From the NCBI RefSeq assembly GCF_041260155.1, contig NC_091929.1, forward strand, positions 43,034,244 through 43,098,243: 64,000 bases of DNA, read 5' to 3'. Shown here one piece after another: positions 40,658-50,146 of this stretch (positions within the stretch are counted from its first letter, which is position 1; each line of letters begins with the position of its first letter). Origin of the DNA: Ptychodera flava. Taxonomy: Eukaryota > Hemichordata > Enteropneusta > Ptychoderidae. The notes beneath the pieces were generated by a model. It did no database searches and was not told the DNA's origin. It saw only the letters and a list, made by a program, of their open reading frames with translations. Both the position numbers and the translations under genes were made by a program.

Positions 40658-42350
40658 GGGGAGAACCATTTGATTTCTGGGGGGGATATGGAGGATTTTG
40701 AGAAAAAAAATTTGTCACCAGGTGAGAGAGAAGAAAAAAAAAATTGATCCTGTCATGGCCTGAGAAAAAAAAATTGTCATAACAGACAGAAGAGAAAAAA
40801 AAATTGTCACAATGCACCAGAAATAAGCAAAATTTGGAAACCTTATTCTCATGTATTCTTTGCCGGCGCGCCGCCATAGGCGGCGCAAATGTTTTACCAC
40901 AAGCAATTCTTATGTTTCTTTTCCCAGCACTTATGATAAAAGCATGCACTACATAGGTCTACTTTACACCTCAGTACACTCAATGTTTTCCTTCCCTTTT
41001 CTGACCCAAGAAATCATATTTCAGGATTTCTGTTGCAATATCTCAATGGCATAGGCACTATCTAAAGGGGACTATTTGACTTCTGTAAATTGTGAAAATT
41101 TAAAACACAAGACAGGAGTCAATAAACTAGTGTTAAACCAATATATTATTTTCTCAATATAAATTTGTTAGAAAGATGTAGCTTGACAATGAAAAATTGA
41201 GAATAACAAATATAATGAAATACAATGTGTGAGCCTTGTTTTTCTGACCACAAACACCGGATCGCAAACATACCATATTCAGGCTTTTCATTAGAAGCTG
41301 GCAGCTGGAGAAATGACACAAGAAGGTCACAGATTTTCCGTTACTGTATATTCATTTGTCTTCAGTCTCTGGCAAACAGAACTGTTATTCACACATTGTA
41401 CTGTCATTGTTTGGTTGTTGAATATTGTGACTCAAAAACTGATCATGCAAAATATGTAAAAAATATCAGTGTTCAATGTCATTTTCAAACAGTTTTACCG
41501 AGTGCAAAATAAACTGAAACTCCTCTCAGATTGCACCATTAAACACATCAATTTCTCAAAATTCCCAATACGAGAGGGGGGACCCCCCTCTCGTGCTCTC
41601 CCCCTTGGGGTATTCTGACAGTTTCACTTAGTTAAAAAAATTAAAAACCTCTCAGATTGCACCAGACTGCACCATTGCACACATCAATATCTTAAAAATT
41701 TCCATCCAAGATAGGGGAAAGCCCCTGTGACACTTTCCCCTAAGCCTCTCTCATGTTCTCCCCCTGTACTTTCAAATTCTGCCCGGTCAGATATCCTAGT
41801 GAAAACCCTGTCATAATATCCATCCAAATTAAACAATATACTATATAATTAGATACTGCGTGATCTTTTATATCTTTATTTTATTGTGACTTTGAATTTC
41901 ATTTTGATGTGTTCACCTTTTTTGAACCATCATGAGATAACTGATGATAGTCTAGCAGGGTACATCAGGATTTGAAAGGTCTTTACTGTTGCTGTATTTT
42001 GTAAATTTTACAATTACATGTATTGGTATTAAACTTTTCTAAGTGGGGGATCAGTCAAAATTTCAGAGTTAGAGAGGGAGGTTACTCAAATTCATCATGG
42101 TTGGCGGGGGGGGGGGGTCACTCGAATTTCGGAGTTTCAGGCCGTAAATAATGACGGCTCCCTTACAACGCATTACAAACTTGATGACCAATAAAAAAAA
42201 AAATTTGCACTGCTACTCCATTTGAAAAAAAAAAATTGATGCAGGTCTGACAGTAGAAAAAAAAATTGCTGTCACTCTGACAGGAAAAAAAAATTTGCTT
42301 CCATACCCTTTTCCTCCATACCCCCCCCAGTAAATCAAATGGTTCTCCCC
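40658..42350. mobile_element. 1.69 kb inverted-repeat element with TTA target duplication
   Basis: Both ends begin GGGGAGAACCATTTGATTT then a G run and ATATGGAGGA/GTATGGAGGA, in inverted orientation. TTA flanks both sides (40655-40657, 42351-42353). Each arm (about 200 bp) carries four or five GAAAAAAAAATTTGTCA-like motifs about 35 bases apart. The interior has a perfect 12 bp-stem hairpin ACGAGAGGGGGG/CCCCCCTCTCGT (about 41570) in a ~137 bp tandem duplication (41510-41790), and GCGCCGCC/GGCGGCGC near 40867. No transposase is found. A TTA target and G-start ends suggest PIF/Harbinger-like mobilisation. Confidence 0.8.
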
Positions 42351-42779
42351 TTATGAGTATGACTGCCATTAAAATATATCAACCTGGCAAAATTCTTTAA
42401 ATGTATGGATAAATCTTTTGAAAAAGGGCAAACCTTTCAAAATTGGCATGCACTAACCTGGTGTACCAAGGATTCCATATCTGCAATCGAAATCAGTGCC
42501 ACGTAAATGGAAATGTCCCATCCAGGCGGTTTTTTGCAGCAAAAACGTCATTTTTTGGACGATTTTAGGTCAAGTGGTGATGACCACAGCTGACAATTTT
42601 TCACGAATAAAACCAAAAATAAACGCAAGAGCCTGTCAAAAGCACACGAAACATAAATTCCGGTTCACTATCGAATCAAAGATATCATCCTTCGGTGAAA
42701 TGAAAACATATTTACATGACAAGGAGCTGAAATACGACGGGGTCGTTTCTGTATCGGCGACTCACTCACGCCCGCTATC

Positions 42780-42870
42780 AGCTGTTTGACCTCTGACGTC
42801 ACAAATGTACATAGCATAGGACCGCGCGTCGCGTTCGGAGTTTTCCCCTCCCTCCTGGCTCAACTCTTGC
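42780..42870. repeat. Copy 2 of the CRE-containing cassette (inverted, compact)
   Basis: TGACGTCA (42794-42801), TACATAGCATAGGACC and GGAGTTTTCCCCTCCCTCCT are the reverse complement of segments at 31536-31824. The following 450 bases (to about 43330) are CpG-rich with no gene found. Confidence 0.65.
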
Positions 42871-43957
42871 CCATATGTTTGATCGGTTCAATTCTGCATT
42901 CGGTTTGCGCGGGGACACTATACAAGAGAATGTCTACTGTCCAGTGTGTTTTTGTATGCTTTCGGTTTTACAGCGTTTGCACAGCATTCGGGGATTTTTC
43001 AAAATTCGCAGTAGCAATCCTAAACTAGCTGTCTAAGATAGTATACGCCCGGGGTTGTATTTCGACCGACCTAGACTTTGCTGCGTGTTTGGTCAAGCAC
43101 AGACGTGCACTTGGCCGGATTGAACAGATCCGGGTTGGCTAGTTTGCAGCGTTTGCGTATAAAGGTCTGCTGAATTTAATTTTGACGTGACCACATCGAT
43201 CACATGGTACAATCTAATAAAACGCACAGATAGGCGTACGGCCCACTCCATGTGTGCGCAGAGGCTAGCGCTAGTCCCACCATTCTTATCGCCCTTGCCA
43301 GCGTTAGGCGGCCAGTCCACGCGTCTTAAACCACAATGCTGATAATGTTAGGCGTTTATTGATTGGGGGGGGGGGGGGGGGTTACTTCTAGCATTAGCAG
43401 GGATGAAATTTTTGGAGAGACAAAAAATGATTGTGGAATATGATGTGAATGGACAACGATACTGACAAAAGTTAGTTGTCCTTAAAAAAATATTTACATT
43501 GTATTTTGTTAGATAATGAATGAATTTGACGTATGAAAAGAATTAGTTCAAGAGGGACCGTGGTTCAAATTTCGCCAAAATGCAATCACTGAAGCTGGAC
43601 TGTCCCAGGAAAGTTGAGCTGATCTAATTAACACATATACCTTTGTTATTATAATTATTTCATTGTTTACCCACCTATTTATTTCACAAATAATCAAAAA
43701 GGATTTTGTTTTCAAGTATAATTGTAATATTACCATATTACAAAGTATCAATGAATTATATTGATCAATGAATTAAATATATTATGTATCATGATGAGGG
43801 TTCATGGAATTCTTATTTTACTGTTTAGCTACCAATTTTCTTTCTAAGCAGTTGAACATCAGGGTGCCAAATTTACAATCATATCAGAGGCGGTGATTTT
43901 GAAAGAAAAATGTTCTCCTTAGACCTACTGTTTTTTTATGTGTATTTGTTCTAAATT

Positions 43958-44524
43958 TTATGGTAGAATGCGCTTTGGGTACATAGAGTCGGACTCTCAA
44001 ATTCTTACTTTTAGCTTTTTGGTCTTGCACTTGTGGCGGCTCATTTTGAAGCTGTTGGAGTAATTCAAGTTTTTACCAGCTTAAACCTTTCACCCCCAGT
44101 TCCCTGTATACAGGTCCAACTTAACCATAGAAAACAATGGATTTGGGACAAACCATGGTGGTGAAAGGGTTAATTTTGTGAAAATCGAAAACTTAAATCT
44201 TTCTCTTCAGAACTAACATAGCGTTGATGGCCATTTTTAATTTCTCGTGTTTCACAAAGTTGGAATAGGGGGGTTACCCTTTTTTCGAAAGTTTGAATAC
44301 AAGAGTCAGGCACTTTTTGACGTGGGCAAAACATAATCTACCACCCCCCCAGGCTGAAGAAACTGACCAGTCCCTAATTGGATATTGGGTAATGGTTTCT
44401 CTAGTTTCAAATTTTGCATGGCAACCTGATTTTCATTCTTGATTACGAGAGGGAATTTTTAGAAGTTTCTTTACACAAAGATTGAGCAAAAGTTTATGTC
44501 CTTCAATTCCGAGGTACATAGTAC
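43958..44524 (-). mobile_element. ~355 bp dispersed element, reverse copy enlarged by insertions
   Basis: The left end TATGGTAGAATGCGC and right end GAGGTACATAGTACA are the family termini. CTTGTGGCGGCTCATTTTGA and ATTGAGCAAAAGTTTATGTC match the conserved interior. It is lengthened to ~567 bp by the nested TTAA element (44081-44173) and by a further ~120 bp segment not present in other copies. Confidence 0.7.
44081..44173. mobile_element. ~92 bp TTAA-family element, copy D (reverse), nested in a ~355 bp family copy
   Basis: TTAAACCTTTCACCCCCAGT at the left and GGTGGTGAAAGGGTTAA at the right, with GGATTTGGGACAAACCATGG inside. Sequence of the ~355 bp family continues on both sides, so this element inserted later. 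Confidence 0.8.
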
Positions 44525-45451
44525 AATGATTGCAAGCTATACAAGCAGCAAAAAGCACTGACACTTTTTGCACATCATGTTTACTCAAGCAATAAAAAGT
44601 GACAACAATAGAAAAATAGATTGCATGGAAGCCAGGATAGACAAACAAACAAAAACAACAAATATATAGATAGATAAATAAATAAAAAAATAAAAGAACT
44701 TTAAAATTGAATAAGAATCAAAATATTTGACTGCACTACTTATTTCGCATCTTCATGTTGCATGTGTTGTTCTGTCAATTATTTCAATTCTTATTCAATT
44801 TATTGTTTTCTCTTATATTTATATATTTATTAGTTTGTTTATTTGTTTGTTTATCCTGGCTATCCTCTGAGTAAACAACTTGGTTTCTAGTCATTACTCA
44901 CATTTTTAGATTGGCATATCATGTTTTTTCTCTTCTTCAGTGTCTTCAACAAAAGATCATCAAAAATGGCTAAATCCACAGCCTACATATTATCACTTCA
45001 CCAGAATCAATATTTGTGTTTTTATTTAGATATTACTTTATTTCTGACCGCATACTTGTCCATGTACATGAACAGAGAAAGCAAATAAATACTCTGATAA
45101 CATAAAATCAATCTTGATGTGAGGAACTTCAAGTTCATCTTTCTCAGTTCCTCACAGTAACAAAATAATCCACATCTCTCATCTTAGAACTCTGGGGAGT
45201 TGAGCTCTGCATGGCTTTTATTATTTTACCAATAAAAAGTTTATTATTCAAGCCTTTTTAAAAAAATAGAAAAAAAAATAGAAAAATTTCAGGAGATCAA
45301 TTTTTACAATAAACAACCACCCACAACAAAGAAGTACAGTTGACATCCACTAATATGTTAAATATGTATGTATACAACAAATATGTATACGACAAATATG
45401 TGTATGACTAAACAGTGACAAGTATGTGTGGCAAAGTACAATTTGACTTAT

Positions 45452-47746
45452 GGTACTGGACATAATTACAGGGGGGGGTGGGCCGGTGTTTTTCGAAAAA
45501 CCGCTGCGTAAAAAATAGTGACCCTTCAAAAGTTCATGCACAAAAATTAGTGACCCTCCCCCTTATCCGTGCATGAAAATAAGTGACCCTCCCCTGTTAC
45601 TCAATACCCCCCCAAAAAACCCGCAATGTGTTAAAGACCCCCTTCTGACTTGCTATACTTTTTAAGTCGCCCTCCCGAAAGGAAGGCAAAATGTGGCCGA
45701 TATAACGCGTTGTCTAAGAAATATCAAATCATATGTGTGTGATAATTCATGTAAATGTACTTTGCTTGAAGTGGCAGGTAAAAAGTGCATGCCTGTACAA
45801 AAATGTAATTTTTAGATTTTATCGATAATGTTGATTCATTATACATGTAGTCGACTATAAGAAAACTACGAATGTGTATTTTCCAGTATAAAACTAGCTA
45901 TATCTGTTCATATACAGATGTTTAATAACTGATATAGATATACTTGATTAGCATGGGTTGTTTACAAGTGCACATGTGATCAAGATATTTGATTTGGAAT
46001 TTCTGTCAAAATGTTGATCCACTATACATGGGAGTCTATGACAAAACTATACATGGGAGTCTATGACAACACTGCAAAAAATTTTCAGAATTAAAATTTT
46101 TCACTATTTGTGCATATATGGACCCTCAATAATTGACATAATTGTGCTTGATTAGAAGAGGGTGGTAAAATGTGCATCTGTGTACAATAACTTTGTTTTT
46201 GGAATTTCGCATAAATGTTGATCCACTATACATGGGAGTCTATGACAAAACTGTAAAAAAAAAATTTCAGAATTAAAAATATGCACTATTTGTGTATATA
46301 TGACCCTGAATAATTGACATAATTGTGCTTGATTAGAAGAGGGTGGTAACACGTGCATCTGTGTACAATAACTTTGTTTTTGGAATTTCGCATGAAATGT
46401 GGATCCATTATACATTGTAGTCTGTGAAGAAACTATGAATAATTTTTTTTAAATTTAAAACTTGGCAAATCTGTGTATTTATGTATGCTTGATTATTGAT
46501 ATTTATGTTCTTGATTAGACTACAGTGGTTACAAGTCCATGTGTGTGTAAGAAATTTGATTTTGGAATTTCACCGAAATGTTGATTCACTATACATGGCA
46601 GTCTATGGTGAAACCCTATGAATAATTTTTTTCCAATACAAAAATAGGTAAATCTGTGCATTTATGTACACTGAATTATTGGTACTAATGTTCATGATAG
46701 ACTAGAGTGGTTTCAAGTAAATGGTTGTGCAAGAAATTTGATTTTGGCATATCACTTAAATGTCGATTCACTATACATGGCAGTCTATGATGAAACTATG
46801 AATAATTTTTTTCCAATAAAAAATAGGAAAATCTGTGCATTTATGTACACTTGATTATTGGTATTAATGTTCATGATTAGACTAGAGTAGTTTCAAGTCA
46901 ATGGGTGTGCAAGAAATTTGATTTTGGAATTTCACTGAAATGTCCATTCACTATACATGGCAGTCTATGATGAAACTATGAATAATTTTTTTCCAATACA
47001 AAACTTGGTAAACCTGTGCATTTATGTACACCTAATTATTAGTATTAATATTCATGATTAGACTAGAGTGGTTTCAAGTCAATGGTTGTGCAAGAAATTT
47101 GATTTTGGAATTCACCAAAATGTTGATTCACTATACATTGTAGGCTATGAGGAAACTACAAATAACTCATAGGTTATTATAGGTTGTTATTCAAAAGTTG
47201 TTCGACCTGAAGCTTCCAGTTGTTTTTGATGACACTATGCACTATTCTGAACAGTTTGTATTCTGTCAATGTCCTCAAAAAATTAAAAAATGTACATACA
47301 GCGACATGAACGTTTGACACCGACCTATACCCAATGTATTGTCAATGGGAGAATGATGTCAAATAAGTAATCTCCCAAATTGTTATTGAAAGAGTTATTA
47401 TAGGGGACAGTTATGCACAATAGTGTTGAATAAGTAGAAATCATGACAACTAAAATCATGTGGCTGCTTGGATCATCAATACATTGTTTATTATACCTGA
47501 AATTTGCGCCCGAAGGGCGCGCCGAAAATGGTAATGGCAGAAAATGAAAGTGCCAGGAGGTATTTTTTCTTTTTTCAGTATTCCATAACGTGCACATGCA
47601 ATTTCAGCTTTGATGCATGAAAAAAGGTGACCCTCCCCCATAGGCTTGCACAAAATTTTATGACCCTTCAAAAACGCTTGCGCGAAAAATGGCGACCCAC
47701 CCCCAAAAACACCGGCCCACCCCCCCTGTAATTTGTGTCCAGTACC
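45452..47746. mobile_element. 2.3 kb inverted-repeat element with a satellite core
   Basis: The left end GGTACTGGACATAATTACAG and right end (inverted) GGTACTGGACACAAATTACA are each followed by GGGGGGGTGGGCCGGTGTTTTT-type sequence. TTAT flanks both sides (45448-45451, 47747-47750). The ~150 bp arms contain repeated CATGCAAAAATTAGTGACCC-like motifs every ~35 bases. Between the arms lies an eight-unit 181 bp tandem array. No protein-coding frame is seen. Target site and arm design resemble the element at 40658, so the same enzyme class may move both. Confidence 0.85.
45740..47165. repeat. 181 bp satellite, about eight units
   Basis: The phrase TTGATTCACTATACATGGCA recurs (with variants) near 45831, 46014, 46218, 46400, 46581, 46763, 46943 and 47123, a spacing of 180-184 bases except one 204 interval caused by a local 25 bp duplication. 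Later units are more alike than early ones, so homogenisation is stronger toward the right end. Confidence 0.9.
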
Positions 47747-48001
47747 TTATTATAGTCCACATCATCCTGTCTGGCATTGTTCCCTGTCTGATATCACCTA
47801 ATTTAAAGCCGGTTTCTTTTTTTCTCCTCTTGATATTTAATTTGAGTTTTGTCCGTTATGTCTTTTGTTATAGGCATTGTTCATATTTTCTCTTTTCTCT
47901 GTAAACGAAGCTTTTTTCGGTGAAAGAAAAAGACATTGCTGCCCAAGTTGCTGATAATCTTATACGCTTCACTTTATTAACCAAGTTGGAGGGCCTTATC
48001 T

Positions 48002-48012
48002 AATATGGCGGC
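48002..48012 (+). promoter_or_regulatory. YY1-type motif, possible YEATS2 start region
   Basis: AATATGGCGGC matches the AANATGGCGGC motif bound by YY1 that often sits just downstream of transcription starts in CpG promoters, here in the orientation of YEATS2. It lies 2.1 kb before the YEATS2 start codon. Its ATG is followed by only a short frame. Confidence 0.45.
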
Positions 48013-48630
48013 TTCCAATATCATACTGAAAATCGTCAGAGTGTTGAAACGTGAATGAATATTTCAAGCACGCAATGAGTTTGACCAGAATCTGGTAAGG
48101 GCATATCGGTCATTTTTTGCATCAAATCATTTTGTTCTCCCAGTTATCAATGCATTCTGAGTGGGTGAGCTAGCTAGGTGGGTTGTTCTCCCGAATTTGT
48201 GCATCCGACCGAATGAGCTGCGTGATCTGAGACTCTTTTTTGTCGCACGCTTCTCGGCCTGCACACCATTTACAGCATGCAGCGTAGTGCCACAAGCTAG
48301 TAATGATTCGGGGAAGTGTCTTAGCTCCGATGACCGACTGTACGTTTGTTTGCGAATCATAGATCGTGTGTGTTGGCCAGTAAGAGCCTAAGTATAGCTG
48401 GTACTACAGAGCTCGGTTTGCATGAGATTTGATATGTGTAGCACTACGGTAAATATGAAAATATTATGACCAATGTACACATGCGTACCCCCGATGCGTA
48501 CATAGATTAGTTGCTTGGCTTTTCTCTGGCGTGCAGAGCAGTTACTGGCTGGCCAAGCGCGTTCACCCCACGATCTATGCGACAGTCTGCCCGAGATAGC
48601 ACTCAAATTACTGAGCCTGTACTGTCCATG

Positions 48631-48739
48631 TTGCTGCAGTTTCGTGGCCCAGCAACTCCCCTTGAAGATATTTTGTGTTGGGGAGGTGGGGCACACAGCA
48701 ATCTTCAAGAGGAGTTGCGGGACTATGAAACTGCAGCAA
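48631..48739. repeat. Hairpin with CTGCAG-bearing arms
   Basis: Arm TTGCTGCAGTTTCGTGGCCC..TTGAAGAT (48631-48669) pairs with ATCTTCAAGAGGAG..CTGCAGCAA (48701-48739), about 39 bp with few mismatches and a 31 base loop. It is probably a miniature foldback element. Confidence 0.75.
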
Positions 48740-48978
48740 CAGCCCATGGTGCAGTGACACTAGTACACGTGCAACTTCCCTATTAGGCTATTATTTCAAC
48801 TTGTCATTTTGTTGCTGCAGTCGAAAGCATCACTCTGAAATTGGAGAAGATAGTTTGCTTATTATTTTGACCTCCCTGACACACTTGTTTTTCATTTTTA
48901 ACTAATTGTCAGAAATACCATAACATGTTTAGAACCAAGAGTTGTGGTTCTTCCAACCTCATTCTTACTGCTCAGATC

Positions 48979-49110
48979 ACAGTCACTTGTGGTTCAATAC
49001 ATGGCCATGGCCAATGTGTGCATTAGAAGGATGGGCCTCTCTTTCCTCTCTTTCAAATGCTTTATAATACACATCAGCCTTCCCCATATATTGAACCACA
49101 ACTGACTGTG
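48979..49110. repeat. Inverted repeat around ~80 bp
   Basis: CAGTCACTTGTGGTTCAATA (48980) pairs with TATTGAACCACAACTGACTG (to 49108), then CATGG with CCATA. Arms are about 26 bp. It is likely a degraded MITE. Confidence 0.65.
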
Positions 49111-49654
49111 GCCAAGACCATGGAGATGCTGCTTCCATACTCAGATATTAATGTTCCGTCAGACAGCCATGGATAGAAGATACTCCATCAGCTATAGGTG
49201 GTTTTACCACTATTTGCTTAGGCCACCAATATCAGCTTCATGCTTGGACGTAGTGCCAGAAGAGTCCGTCACATCATGGCCTGGAGTGGATATCAGGTTT
49301 TCTGACTGGCACTGTCCCGCTATTTTAGTGCTGGAGGGACTGTGGTACAGGTGTCTTTGTGCTTCAGGCATAGTGTGGCGTCCCATAGCTCAATGTGACT
49401 ACAGGAAGTAGTGTCAGATATTGATAATACTGAAATGGACAAAAGCAAGGGACTGTGTAATGCTGTTCAGTGCTATACTCCAAATCCAATAAAACTTGGA
49501 TATGCAGATGAAGCTGCTCCATTGATGCAGCCCTTAGTTTTCCGCAAGGTTTTGTGTGGAAAAAATGGGATAAATCAATGAGTTACATTACATCATTGCA
49601 GCTTAATTATACCAAATCCACAAAACCAAACTCTTGATTCATCATACATCTAGA

Positions 49655-49740
49655 CTTAAACTGTTGCACAAATTTTCCATAAGGAAACGTTCAACCATTC
49701 TCTTTCAAAATCAAGAACAAAAATAGGAGTCACTAGTACT
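49655..49740 (+). mobile_element. Fragment of the ~355 bp family
   Basis: TAAACTGTTGCACAAATTTTC, AACCATTCTCTTTCAAAATC and AAGAACAAAAATAGGAGTCAC correspond to the first third of the family. No termini are seen. Confidence 0.5.
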
Positions 49741-49810
49741 GGCTAAGGAATTTCTAAATTTCCTTGAATCAGCCCTATTTAATACATGTAATATGTAACA
49801 TTTTCTTTAA

Positions 49811-50030
49811 TTAACCCTTTGATCGTCAAAGTCAATTTTTGTCGCCTTTATAAAATATATCCCGGTCAATTTTTTCAGATTTTTGTCAAAATTTAGCTTA
49901 GGAACTGAAGCCAATAAAACATGATGTCCATTTTGTCCAAAATTATTAAAAGACTCAGAAAAAAAATCATAAAAATTGGTCAAATGTTGCACTAAAATTT
50001 TGAGGGAAAAATTACAGCACTGGAAAGGTG
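49811..50030. mobile_element. TTAA-bounded ~210 bp MITE, copy 5 (reverse orientation), upstream of YEATS2
   Basis: Begins TTAACCCTTTGATCGTCAAA, with GTCAATTTTTGTC and ACTAAAATTTTGAGGG inside. The right end is degraded (CACTGGAAAGG). It ends about 90 bases before the probable splice acceptor of the first YEATS2 coding exon. Confidence 0.75.
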
Positions 50031-50146
50031 AAAGAGAAATCTTTTGAGTCTGTCCTACATAAAATGTTAGCTTTGAGGAGACACTTACAGGAATATACTG
50101 TCTAACCACTTTTGCCAACAGATTAGAATCCAAAGTCAAGACAGCA

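Larger units (their letters stand above)
42354..45447. other. Intergenic interval between the two large elements
   Basis: Holds the CRE cassette (42780-42870), CpG-rich sequence to about 43330, a poly-G run of about 18 (43364-43381), a ~355 bp family copy with nested TTAA element (43958-44524), and AT-rich sequence. No gene is visible. The ~68-97 codon frames lack support. Confidence 0.5.
47751..50121 (+). other. Upstream region of YEATS2 with CpG-richer promoter-like part
   Basis: From about 47.96 to 48.6 kb the sequence is richer in CpG and unique-looking. Two hairpins follow (48631-48739, 48979-49110), then a ~355 bp family fragment and a TTAA MITE. CTAACCACTTTTGCCAACAG ending at 50121 is a good splice acceptor, so the 5' UTR of YEATS2 is probably spliced from a non-coding exon in the CpG-richer part. 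Confidence 0.5.

Noticed and set aside
48388-48786. Overlapping 80-119 codon frames on both strands
   Set aside because: They cover the 48631-48739 hairpin, and mirrored frames arise from the inverted arms. No family motif is visible.
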